DNA of 64,000 bases from Desmodus rotundus. Lineage: Eukaryota; Chordata; Mammalia; Chiroptera; Phyllostomidae. The DNA lies in contig NC_071387.1 of assembly GCF_022682495.2 (NCBI RefSeq), positions 149,776,347-149,840,346 on the forward strand, in the 5' to 3' direction. Below, in pieces: positions 45,668 through 56,655 of this stretch. Numbering within the stretch: the stretch's first letter is position 1; each line of letters opens with the position of its first letter. The notes beneath the pieces were generated by a model that had not been told where the DNA came from, made no database searches, and saw nothing but the letters and a program-made list of their open reading frames with translations. The position numbers and the translations under genes are program-made.

Positions 45668-46673
45668 TACAATTATCGTAAAGGTATTAGAAACTTAATT
45701 TCTGAATCTCCCATCATTATTTTAACACTAACAAGCCTTTAGGAAGGAAAATTTTTACTTGAAATTAATAACATGTTCATGAAGCCCACCACATGCTAAA
45801 AAAAATCAAGGCCTGGCCTAAAGGTCAGAACAATGTTGAACAATCTCTTAACCTGTAGGCTTCCATGCCTCTTGATTTCATAAAGATCTGGCGTGAACAT
45901 GCAAAAATAAGGGATATGAGCGTTTCTCAGAAACTTATTCAAATTCAAGGAACTATTATTATAAAACTAACATGTGTATCCTAAGAATTTCTGAATGACA
46001 TAAGAGTGAGAATAGAACATATCAAAGAGAGGCCAGTTCTATAGGTCAAAAAACTAGATTACAGTAGCAAGCCATCTCATCAGTTCAGCTGATTCGCATT
46101 AAGCAGGTATGTGCGGGTCAGTGCCAGGCTCTGGAGAGAGAAAAACTCAGAAGAATGGTTCATGCCATCTGGAACTCACAATTGCCTCACTGACTACAGA
46201 TGCGCATTATCTTATACATAATGAAATAACAGTCTGAGCTGAACAGTTACTTTATTTGACCTCATATGTATAAGAACATTTATTGAAACAGACACAAAAT
46301 AAAATAAAAATGGAAAATTGATGCTGCAATCTGAATGTCTATGAAAAACCCACATAACAAATTCCACTTCCATCAATGTGTAACCTTAACTAAAACAAAA
46401 AGCAAACACCCCTACACACATACACACACACACACAACAACAACAACAGAACAGTAAACTCTTGCTTGGAGGTTGTGATAATTATCTTATTTCTTCCATT
46501 GATCTGTGCACAGGGAAGATTGAGAGTTAACCCTCTACTCCCTTTAATGGGGTTCCTCCCTTGTTTGCTCAGATACCAGGGTGCAGCAGAACCACCTTAG
46601 GCCCCAGGTGGTTTTGATTTGAATAGCAGGACTCAAACAAGAGAACTTGCTCTTGACTGGGATTTATCTAGCT
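45668..46673. other. Unassigned DNA
   Basis: No gene recognised. A (CA)n run followed by (CAA)n lies at 46414-46450. Confidence 0.5.
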
Positions 46674-46886
46674 CACAGGTGGCAAACAAGGCCCGAGGGC
46701 CCAATCCGGCCCTCCACCTTGTTTTATCTGGCCCGGCACCTGGTTTCTACCTGGCGGCAGCACGGGAGCTCCTTGCCCCTAGCTAAGGAGTAGTTACATT
46801 TACACAGTCCTAAAATTACATTCAGCCCTTTGAAGGCAACCGCAAGGCTGATATGGCCCCTGGTGAAAATGATTTTGACAACCCTG
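46674..46886. mobile_element. hAT-type non-autonomous DNA element, copy 2
   Basis: It starts CACAGGTGGCAAACAAGGCC and ends TTTTGACAACCCTG. ATCTAGCT (46666-46673) and ATCTAACT (46887-46894) are an 8-bp target duplication with one change, which places it in the hAT superfamily. It shares the whole interior with copy 1, apart from small deletions. Confidence 0.8.
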
Positions 46887-47090
46887 ATCTAACTCAAATA
46901 TTGCCAGTGTTATTTTTTTATTTAAAAAAAAAGACTCAAATGTTTTGGGGATTTGGAAATACACAATCTAAGGAATAAACTCTGAGTTCAGAGTTGACTT
47001 ATAAAGAAAAAATAAAAGTATCTCAGTATTTCAAAACTGCAGAAACTCAGAAAAGTTCTCATAATTTTATAAAGAAGTTTTACTTAAACA

Positions 47091-48884
47091 ATATTTTCCT
47101 AAGTTTTTGTTTAATTTACAGTTGTCTCTATTTCCCCCCCACCGTTCTCCCCTGCCCCACTGACTCCCACCTCCCACGCTCAAACTACCCCCCCTTTGGC
47201 TTTGTCCTTGGGTCCTTTATATATGTTTCTTGATGACGCTTCCCCTTCTTTACCCCATTATTCCCCTCCCCCCTTCCCTCTGGTCACTGTCAGTTTGTTC
47301 TTTAGTTCAATGTCTCTGGTTATATTTTGCATCCTTGTTTGTTTTGTTCCTCATTTGTTCTGTAAGTGGATTAGGTTCCACTTATAGGTGAGATCGTACG
47401 ATATTTGTCTTTTACCACCTGGCTTATTTCACTTAGCATGATGCTCTCCAGTTCCATCCACGCTGTCTCGAAGGGTAGGAGTTCTCTCTTTCTGCTGCAT
47501 AGTATTCCATTGTGTAAATGTACCATAGTCTTCTGATCCATTCATTTATTGATGGGCACTTAGGTTGTTTCTAGCACTTGGCTATTGTAAATTGCGCTGC
47601 TATGAACACTGGGGTGCATAGGTTCTTTTGATTTGGTGTTTCAGGGTTCTTAGGGTATAATTCCAGCAGCGGGATTGCTGGGTCAAAAGGCAGTTTCATT
47701 TTTAGTTTTCTGAGGAAACTCCAGAGTGTTTCCACAGTGGCTGCACCAGTCTGCATTCCCACCAACAGTGCACTAGGTTTCCCTTTTCTCCACATCCTCA
47801 CTAGCACTTATTGTTTGTTGATTTGTTTACAATGGTCACTCTGATTAGCATGAAGTGGTATCTCATTGTGGTTTTAATTTGCATCTCTCCGATGGCTAGT
47901 GATGCTGAGCATCCTTTCATATGTCTCTGAGCCCTCTGTCTGTCCTCCTTGGAGAAGTGTCTGTTCATATCCTTTGGCCACTTTTAAATTGTATTGTTTG
48001 TCTTCCTGGAGTAGAGTCATGTTAGCTCTTTATATATTTTGGAGATGAAACCCTTGTCTGAGGTATCATTGGCAAATGTATTTTCCCATATGGTTGGTTC
48101 CTTTTTCATTTTGCTGATGTTTTGTTTAGCTATGCAGAAGCTTTTTATTTTGATGAAGTCCCAATTGTTCATTCCTTCCTTTATGTTCCTTGCTCTAGGG
48201 ACATATCAGTGAAAATATTGCTACATGGAATATCTGAGATTCTGCCACCTATGTTCTTCTCTAGGACTTTTATGGTGTCATGACTTAAATTTAAGTCTTT
48301 TATCCATCATGAGTTTATTTTTGTGTATGGTCTAAGTTGGTGGTCAAGTTTCATTTTTTTGCATGTAGCTGTTCAGATCTCCCAATACCCTCTGTTGAAG
48401 AGACTATTTTTACTCCATTTCATACTTCTGTACCCTTTGTCAAATATTAATTGACTGTAGAGCCATGGATTTATTTTTGGGCTCTCTCTATTCTGTTCCA
48501 ATGATCTATGTGTCTGTTCTTATGCCATTATCAGACTGTTTTGATTACCACGGCTTTGTTATATAGTTTGATGTCAAGTATTGTGATCCCTCCTACTTTG
48601 CTCTTCTTTCTCAAAACTGCTGAGGCTATGTAGGGTCATTTATAACTCTATATAAATTTTTGAAGTGTTCGTTCTATATTGATGTAATATGTCATTGGCA
48701 TTTTAATAGGATTGCATTGAATCTCTACATTACTTTGGGTAGTATGGACAGTTTAATGATGTTAATTCTTCCAATCCATGAACACAGTATATGCTTCCAT
48801 TTGTTTGTGTCTTCCTTAATTTCTTTCCTCAGTGTTGTGTAGTTTTCTGAATGCAGGTCTTTTACCTCCTTGGTTAGGTATCCC
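47091..48884 (-). mobile_element. L1 LINE, 5'-truncated, reversed
   Basis: On the minus strand it carries the ORF2 C-terminal half. 47807-47571 encodes [20 protein letters not shown] and PAIPLLELYPKN, typical of the region before the 3' end, followed by YTVEYYAA-type sequence and a C-rich (plus strand) 3' UTR at 47130-47290. AAGTTTTACTTAAAC (47075) and AAGTTTTTCACTAAAC (48885) look like an imperfect target duplication, so the 5' truncation point is near 48884. Several frames are broken. Confidence 0.85.
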
Positions 48885-48900
48885 AAGTTTTTCACTAAAC

Positions 48901-49789
48901 CTTTTCTCTACTTCTGATAAGAAGAACACAAGCTTGTCCTTGAAGATAAAAAGGATAGTTTCTCAAAACTCATATTTTTGCCTTTGTGTTTTTTCTAACA
49001 AATTTGAAACTGACCAATGAGATTCTGAAAGGACCACATTATTCAACATTACCCTATAATCATAGAAATTCTCTTCAATCATTGAAAGAGCTTAATGATT
49101 AGAAATTATGATTAATACTATCTGATGGCCTGCCAACATAAAGGATACAATTCTGGAGTGAGAAAAGAAAATTAGAATGCTGAATTGTAAAAGGAAGAAA
49201 AGAAATATGCTGACTGAAAGAATGGACTAGATTTAGATTGGAGTTATATTTATCTTGTCACAATACCACAACCACTTGGTTTAACTGGTATGTGTTGGGG
49301 AAGGGAAATTCTGGAGAGGCATGGGGGGTCTCACTTAGTAATAGTCCCTTCTTATGTCCTTTCTTTCCCACCAAAGAGTGTCCCTAAGAACACTGCATTG
49401 ACAGCCCGTGTGTGTCTGACCAGACAAGTACACACACAGTTTTCTATCCTGGAAATCTGTGCCTCTAAGAGAACTAATAACACGATCCCATTCCACTTAT
49501 ACTTCTGTTGAACTTGCAAATGAAATTTGCAGGCTAGGATGATCAATTGTATTTCTTGGCTTGATTCAGTCTCAGAGCTCCTCCTCCCAACTGCTGACTA
49601 TGTAAACTTTCTTCAAGCAAGTTCTGCCCTGATCAGGTTGACAATTTTTTTTCCATGAAAATGAATATGAGCTCAAATACTAGGTGGAGTTAGTTCCTAT
49701 GATTATTACAAACCACTTATCAACAAGAGTGAAACCATGAAAGAATTAGATCCTGTTGATGCTGTCCTCTTTAACAGTTACGGGAGATA
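48901..49789. other. Unassigned AT-rich DNA
   Basis: No gene or named repeat recognised. The frames at 49290-49511 and 49352-49546 overlap on opposite strands and lack domains. Confidence 0.5.
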
Positions 49790-50440
49790 GGGACAAAAAC
49801 AAATATTTATTATGTGCCTATTCAGTGCCACACACTATGCTAGATAATAAGGATATAAGTTAAATAAAATACATCTGCTCTTCTGAGGGACACTTTTAAT
49901 CAACAAATCAATGTGCCAAGCACTATTCTATACACTAGGAACACAGAAGTGAACATTACATGCCCCTTTGAAGATTATATTCCAGTGGGCATAAATAGGC
50001 AATAAGAAAATCATATAGCATTTTAGGTATTAAGAAAATTCTATAATTTAAAATTTAAAAATAAGCTACTAAATGCATAGGAAATGCCAGTGGTGGGAGG
50101 GTCTTGATATTTTAAATAGAGTGGTCAGGGAAGGTATCAGCAGGTAGGTGATTTTGAACAAAAATCCAAAGGTGAGAGACAAGCCAAAGGAGCTTTCTGG
50201 GAAAAAATGTAATCAGACAAAAGAAGAAGTGAGTGAAAAATGCTTGGGGTTAGAGTATGCCTGGCATTAGAGGACCAACAAGGAGACCAGTTTAGCAAAG
50301 AAGAAGAAAGTAGTGGGAATAAGGTCATAACAGCGGGCCAGACCATTGTGGGCCTTCCTAGGCATTGTAAAGATTTTGGCCTCAGCTCAGAGTGAACTGT
50401 TGAGCCATTGGAAGGTTTTGAGCAGAGAAATAGACAGGTA
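49790..50440 (+). repeat. Ancient unnamed interspersed repeat (L2-like start)
   Basis: ACAAATATTTATTATGTGCC, CACACACTATGCTAGATAAT, a second such block at 49903-49990 (CCAAGCACTATTCTATACAC), then AGAGTGGTCAGGGAAGG, GAGACCAGTTTAGC and GAGCCATTGGAAGGTTTTGAG follow one old mammalian repeat in order. It is the most complete copy in the window. Confidence 0.5.
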
Positions 50441-51188
50441 GCCTGGAGAACCACTTTTGGGAACGGGATAGGAGTAAGGCCAGGAACTACCTCACCATCA
50501 GAGCAATATCCCAGGAATGCATGAGCTTCAACTGTTGCTTTTGAATTTGCACCACTCTGCTCAAGATTCATATACCCAGGAGAGTTACGCTTTCCAAGTT
50601 TGAGTCACATGATCACCCCTAGCCCATACCCAGCAGTGGAGATCTTCTCTAGTAGGAATCCAAGGTCATCTGATTTACCACCACCACCTCCTAGACCCTC
50701 AAGACTACATCAGATAGGACAGAGATAACACCACAAAGGAAAATCAGGATGCTATTAGGAAAAATGAATGAATGCCAGGAAGCCTAGTCTGAGAAGCAAT
50801 TTACGTCTAGTGAATAAATGCATAATTATAAACAAAAAGATATATCAACCCATACTTTTCAGCAAAGAGGTATCAGTGTATTTGATCATCCTTTTATCTC
50901 TCTGTAGATATAAATATACTAATATTGGTCAACAGACTACAGTGAAGGTTAGTTTATTTTGCTGTCAAATGCTCACACAAAGTTTTCTCTTAAAAGGTCC
51001 TAAGTATCCAAATAAACCATTTTTGAAAAACATTTAATATTTCTTTTCAGCCTATATAATATATAACACATATATATCTTGCCCTCAGAAGTATCAAAGG
51101 AAGTATATTTGACTCAGTATATTTGAATTTGAATTGAGTAACCTTGTAAATTTCTAACCACAAAGAGCCACATAAAAGTTCAAATTTA
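50441..51188. other. Unassigned DNA
   Basis: No gene or named repeat recognised; the frame at 50768-51037 has no domain. Confidence 0.5.
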
Positions 51189-51363
51189 TCATCTTAAGTC
51201 ATCCTTTTCACTCTCTCTAGATAGTTCCTGTCTCATGAACAGGAAATAGACATGGGAAAACATGATAAAGAGTCACTCATTCTCTTATCATGCTTTCCCA
51301 TGTCTATTTTCTGTTTAAAAAAAAAAACTATCTAGAAAGAGTGAAAAGAATGATTTAAGATGA
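51189..51363. repeat. 175-bp foldback (long imperfect palindrome)
   Basis: The outer arms 51189-51226 and 51326-51363 pair at 35 of 38 positions. The inner arms 51238-51268 and 51285-51315 pair at 29 of 31. The loop is centred on TCACTCAT (51273-51280), and an internal bulge holds 11 bases on the left and an A run on the right. No family name fits. A MITE-like element, an inverted duplication, or a structured RNA gene are all open. Confidence 0.85.
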
Positions 51364-51600
51364 CCTACGTGGACCTTTATTCTGAGCATGTGAACCCTAC
51401 TGATCGTATCTCCAGGTGACAAGCCGGTGATACGAGCCTTCAGAGCTCCCAAAGGGGCAGCTGTTGCTCCAGTCCAGGCACTTTGCCACATCAGCGTGCA
51501 GATTCCGAGACACCAGATCCACCAATTTTTTGAAATAAGCCGAGATTCCAAATTTTTATGTGAAACCTCAAGATTTTAAATACCAGACAGTTTGGTTTGG
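51364..51600 (+). other. GC-richer block with a coding-like frame
   Basis: Directly after the foldback the plus strand is open from about 51402 to a TAA near 51579 (VSPGDKPVIRAFRAPKGAAV, then HISVQIPRHQIHQFFEISRD). A second phase is open just before it (MTYVDLYSEHVNPTDRIS). I do not recognise the product. It may be a decayed processed gene or chance. Confidence 0.3.
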
Positions 51601-53689
51601 GGTTTTTTTTGTTGTTGTTTATTGTTTTTGTATTGTTATGGCTTTGAACACTATGCTAAAAACATTAGTTTGCGGTGGTAGGGGTTTTTTTTTTTAACAC
51701 TATATAGGTCAAATAAAACGCCTAAATGTGACTCTCTTCTGCATTCCTGATACCTTCAAGGTGTGATGAGACCACACAGAGGAGACCATCTGTCTTGATT
51801 TACTATTCCTGTTTCCGATAATAACATCACAATCCTCTTTCCCTCTGGCAGTGAAGTGACATCTATGACAGAGACATGTGATTCCCTGAGAATTCCCTTC
51901 ATACTCCAACTGCAACCAAAATGATCAATGCTTTAGGAAGGAACAGTTTCAAAATGACATTTTCCAGTGAAGAAATGGAAGCACCCAGGCTTGCTGCTCA
52001 AATGCCTAGAACCAAAAAGGGGAGAGTTTTGAGACAGCCATGTTGCCTAAGAAAGTTGCTGAGGGATGCAGAAATTCATCTGAAAGAGGAACTCAAGCAA
52101 TGAAGCAACTGTATCTAAGAACAAAATATGCTGAAACAGGACCTGGGTTGGGGGGAGGGAAAGGAAGCCACAATGGAGAGGAGGCCCTGGTGAATTCCTC
52201 AACCCCGACCTTCTTCCCCCGCCCATCCTCCGAGTTCTTTTAGTTGTCTGCATTGGCTTCTCTAAGTTGACAGAGCACTCTTGAAAGGCACAATAGACAA
52301 GAAATATATATGTATGAATTTCCAGAAGAAATTACTTGAGAAGAAATTTTTATGGAATGTGCTCAGAGAATTGGTTACTCAGTGGAAATTTATGTAAATA
52401 TTTTTAAAGGTATTTATAAGTGACCTAATCCAGACAACTAGGCTTCCTTTTGCATTTCTTTTCCCTCAGAACAGTGGAAGCTTTATTCATAAGTTCCATG
52501 TGAAAGAAGCATATTTTTCCATCCTATGTCTAAGGGTCTGTAGAACCATTTCCTTTTTACAATGCAAACTTGGCACATGACTTACCCACTTACTCAGGTG
52601 AGGGACAAACCACAATCATGAGAAGGAACAATAGGGCACTGCCCTGAGAAAGTGCTTTTCATCCTCTCAAAATATTCATAAACATTGACCAATTAATTGG
52701 TGGGTGAAGTCAGCCTTTAAAAAAATGAGAAAACTGAAGATATTTAAAGGCTTTCCCTACAAAGGGATTCAGTGTCTGAGTCTGAATTAGAACTTGGACC
52801 TTCCTAACATTAGCAGTTCAGAGATTCAACTCATGTAAACATTTGAAAGGTCAGCTGTTCATCAAATACTTTTCCAACTACAGCAAATGTATCCTTATTA
52901 AGTTTCTTTTGCAAAAGTTCCAAGGTGCTGAACACTCATCCATTGCCACCAATAATTAACAATCCAAAACAGCCTAAATACAGAGAATTTTTTGTTGGCA
53001 TTTTGAAACTTCAGACCATCTTAGGAACAGAGTGTGTGGGAGTAGTTATGGGCAAAAGGCAGGCTAGGAAAAAAGACATCAGGCTGAAAATTTTTCCCAA
53101 GATTGGCCCTTCTCTGTTGCAAACCAGTTTGCAGCAATAAGAAAAGGGTTTGTTCTCTTCAAAAACAAAACAAAACAAAACAACAAAACACCTTTGTACT
53201 TCCTGGAAATAGGCAGAAAAGTAAAAACAAAGCAAAATAATATCACTTGGCCTAATACTTAGAAGAGTTGACAAAACTTAGACTCTTAAGTAGGCATTTC
53301 AGGCATACTTATTCTATCCTGTTAACTGTGAATCAAACATATCTGTCTGCCCAAAACCTAATGACTTCAAAAAATTACTTGAACTCCATATCTACCATGA
53401 AATATTTCCCTCTCATTCTTTCTACACACCCCACAAAAAATCACAAGCTTAATTTAAACACTATTTATTGTGGGACTTGAGAATTGAATATCTACCAGCT
53501 TTAAAAGGTTACCCTCAGTCTCACATCCACAAGCTCTCTTATTCTAGTTTCTCTACGGCCATGTACAACCATTAGGTAAAAACCTGACTTGGTTTCGTGA
53601 TGAGCTGTGCGGCACATCAGCAAGAAGAGAGGGCTCTAGTGACAGCAGAATTTAAGTCTCCAATCAGACTCAAAAATAACTTTAAATGA
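51601..53689. other. Unassigned DNA
   Basis: No gene or named repeat recognised. (TTG)n/T-rich and A-rich runs lie at 51601-51635 and 53160-53190. Confidence 0.5.
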
Positions 53690-54870
53690 TGGTAGGCCTC
53701 AATGAAAAAAAACTCTTAAACTTCTAGAAGAAAATCTCTGTGACGTTGAGTTAGGGGAAGATTCCTTAATCAAGACACAGAAAGTACAAAAAAGAAAACA
53801 ATGGACAAAATGAACTTAACCAAAATTTAAAGAGTTTGCTCTTCAAAAGACACCAATTAGGAAAACAAAAATGCAACCCATAGACAGTGAGAAAATATTT
53901 TCAAAACTTGTATTTGACAAAGGGCTTATATTCAGAGTATTTGGGGGGAATATATACATTGTGTATTTTATATATTTTTATACACATAATATATATATAC
54001 ATACACACACACACAACTCAGTAAGAAAATAACCCAATTCTTTAAGTGAACAAAAGGTTTGAACAGATAGTCACAGAAGATATGCAAATGGCCAATTGGC
54101 CCACGAAAGATGTTCAACATCATTAATCATCAAGAAAATGAAAATTAAAACTGCAATGAGCTACCATTAACACGTAGTAGAACAGCTAAAGTTAGTAAGA
54201 GCGTTGTGAAAGATAGAAGCAACCAGAATTCTAGTACATTACTGGGGCAATGTAAAAGAATACAGCCACTTTGGAAAACAGTGTGGCATATTTCATAAAG
54301 TTTAACATAGATTTATCATATGACCCAGCAAACCCCCTCTGGGTATTTACCCAAGAGAAACGAAAGCGTATTTCACACAAAGACATATATGAAAGTTCAT
54401 AGCAGTATCATTCACAATAACCCAAAACTGGAAACAAGCCAAATGCCCATCAACTACCTAATGGATAAACGAATCATGGTGTATCTATAATATAAAATAC
54501 TACTTATCAATAAGAATGAAAAACTACTGATAAAAACAACAACACAGATAAATATCGAAAGCTTTACGCTCAGCAAAACAATCCCAGCACAAAAGGCTAC
54601 CATGTTGTATGATTCCATTTGTCTGACATTCCGGAAAAGGCAAAATTATAGCAACGGAAAGCATATTAATGGTTGCCTAGGGCCAGGAGGCAAAGGGGAG
54701 AGTTGACTGCAGAGGGCCTCAAGGGGATTTCCTGGGTTGATGAAATTTTTCTCTGATTGTGGTGGCTAGGCAGCTATACATGGTTACCCAAATTTATCAA
54801 ACTGTACACTTAAGTGAGCAAGTTTATAATATGTAAATCGTACCTTAAAAAAGCTAAAAAAAAAAAAAGA
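53690..54870 (+). mobile_element. Old L1M LINE, ORF2 end and 3' UTR
   Basis: TTAAACTTCTAGAAGAAAAT, AAAGAGTTTGCTCTTCAAAAGAC, TTCAACATCATTAATCATC, ATCATATGACCCAGCAA and CCCATCAACTACCTAATGG are in L1 ORF2 order. A 3' UTR with CAAACTGTACACTTAAG and an A tail follow (54840-54870). An AT/CA microsatellite at 53955-54016 sits inside. All frames are broken. Confidence 0.8.
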
Positions 54871-55199
54871 AATCTCTGGGTCAGGGAGTCTTCATTTCTT
54901 CCTGCTATTCCATACAATCTTGCTCTTTGAAATCATCTGAATATTTATTACTACAATTTTATAACAGACTTGACGTTTCCTTTCAGAAGGAAACCACTAA
55001 ACATTTTATATCTGTGATCTGCTTTCATGTTGTTTCAACTTAATAAGACACATCACAAAACTGAAAAATGATTTGATTTGCTCCTTTGTCATCTTCAGAG
55101 CCCCACCTTCTGAAGAGGAAGACCTCATCTGGAGTCGACGTCTACACAACGTAATGCAATTCAATAAGCATTTATTGAGGGTCTGCCAAGTTTTGAATT
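54871..55199. other. Unassigned DNA
   Basis: No gene or named repeat recognised, apart from the L2/MIR-like CAATAAGCATTTATTGAGGGTC at about 55162. Confidence 0.45.
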
Positions 55200-55425
55200 T
55201 ACAGACCAGACTGCCTGCCTTCCGATTACAGGTCTACCACCTGGCCATGTGACTTTGGACAAGTCACTTAACCTCATTTGATTTCAGTTTCCCATCCATA
55301 AAGTGGAGATAAGAGTAGTACCCACTTCATGGGTGTGTTTGGAGGATTAAACGAACTAACATATTGAGTGCTTAGAACAGTGCATAGCATATTAACAAGC
55401 ACCTTGACTTAACTGTTATTATATG
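55200..55425 (+). mobile_element. MIR SINE
   Basis: ACCTGGCCATGTGACTTTGG, ACAAGTCACTTAACCTCATTTG, TCAGTTTCCCATCCATAAAG, GGAGGATTAAACGAACTAAC and AGTGCTTAGAACAGTGCATAG follow MIR in order and in direct orientation. Confidence 0.85.
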
Positions 55426-55734
55426 CAAGGTGCTAAAACTACAAAAAGGGGTAAGACAGGGCTTGTTTTTGTTGTGTTGTTTATTTGTTTGTTTTAATGA
55501 GCTCACTGGTCGGTAGAGAAACAGAGAACAAACTAGTAACACATGTCGCAGAGAGAAATGTTTAAGTCCTATGAGACTGCAGATGGATGAGCAATTCATG
55601 GTGGCAGTAAGAGGAGCTCATTAAGGAATGCTATAAAAGAGCAACTAATCATGGAAGGAAAAGGGAGTTCCTCCAGACCAGCCCCCCCCCCCACTGAAAA
55701 AAAACAAAACAGGAGCTGTGATCCTGTATTGAAT
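55426..55734. other. Unassigned DNA with simple runs
   Basis: A TTTG-type run at 55465-55495 and a C10/A-rich run at 55682-55710. No gene. Confidence 0.5.
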
Positions 55735-55905
55735 GTCTGCTAAATGCTATCACAATAACCCCATAAAGCATGTGCTACAGTACCCATATTACACATGAGG
55801 AAACTAAATGTCAGAGGTTGTGAGTCACTTGCCTAAAGTCACCAAACTAGTACATGCCTCAAGCTAGAATCAAGCACAGCCTTCCAGACTCTAACACCTG
55901 CGCAG
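55735..55905 (-). mobile_element. MIR SINE
   Basis: The reverse complement of MIR: ACCCATATTACACATGAGG, AAACTAAATGTCAGAGGTTG, AGTCACTTGCCTAAAGTCACC. It lies 310 bases from a direct-orientation MIR. Confidence 0.75.
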
Positions 55906-56139
55906 AGAAAAGAGCCTAGCGAACACTGAGACGTTGAAGTGCACAGTGGGGTTTGGGAAAGAACGAAGAGCTCAGTGCAACTAGGCCGCAGATGAAGCCA
56001 GGAAGACGACAGCTTGGCAGTCCTGCAGCCGGCTATCATGTCTCATACAGGGAATCCATCACGCTGCTCCCAGAAAGGAAGCTTTTTATGACTGCTTTAA
56101 TAGATTTTATTTCGTAAGCATATTCTGCCTTCACCAGAT

Positions 56140-56540
56140 CTTGTCATCTTAACATGTGAAACCCCTAGGAAGTTTGTTAGAAATACAGATTTTCCAGGTA
56201 CCACATAAGCCTATGGAATCAGAACCTCTTTGATCTGGGCCCTGAACTTGTCTTTAAGAAAAAGATGATTTTATTTATTTATTTATTTTTAGAGAGAGGG
56301 GAGGGAGGGAGAAAGAGAGAGAAACACCCATCTGTTGCCTCTCAAACATGTCCCAACCGGGGACCAAACCTGCAACTCAGACGTATGCTCTGGCCGGGGA
56401 CCAAACCAGTGACCTTTCGTTTTGTGGGACAATAATGCCCAACCAACCGAGCCACACCAGTCAGGTTGAACTTGCCTTTTTAGCAACTTCCCCAGGTATT
56501 TCTCATACACGCAAAAGTTTGAGAGCACTGGCAATTACAG
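56140..56540 (+). mobile_element. MER20-like hAT element split by a Ves
   Basis: Left part (56155-56255): CCCTAGGAAGTTTGTTAGAAATACAG, AATCAGAACCTCTTTGATC, TGGGCCCTGAACTTGTCTTT. Right part (56467-56540): TTTAGCAACTTCCCCAGG, AAAAGTTTGAGAGCACTGG. Joined, they follow MER20-type hAT elements. The Ves at 56256-56466 interrupts it. Confidence 0.6.
56256..56466 (-). mobile_element. Ves SINE, reversed, in the MER20-like element
   Basis: On the minus strand it reads CTGACTGGTGTGGCTCGGTT, GGTTGGGCATTATTGTCCC, the GAGAGGCAACAGATGGGTG block and a (CTCT) run ending in AATAAATAAATAAAA. TGAACTTGTCTTT (56243) before and TGAACTTGCCTTT (56467) after are the target duplication, with one change. The internal GGTCCCCGGCCAGAG and GGTCCCCGGTTGGGAC blocks are the usual repeated right-hand unit. 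Confidence 0.9.
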
Positions 56541-56544
56541 ATTT

Positions 56545-56655
56545 ACTCAGAACTGAACTCCCAAACTTCAGTGTGCGTAACAGTCACCTGGAAATCCTTT
56601 TAACAACGAGACTGATTCCGTAGGTTGGAGGGTGGAGGGGAACTGAGATTCTGCC
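56545..56655 (-). mobile_element. MER20/MER5-like hAT fragment (weak)
   Basis: CCCAAACTTCAGTGTGCGTAAC, AGTCACCTGGAAATCC and GGGAACTGAGATTCTGCCTG read as the reverse complement of a MER20/MER5-type element. It follows the split element directly. Confidence 0.5.

Noticed and set aside
51402..51579. Resemblance of VIRAFRAPKGAAVAPVQ to E2F-type IRAP segments
   Set aside because: The similarity is confined to a few residues and does not extend to either side, so no family is claimed.
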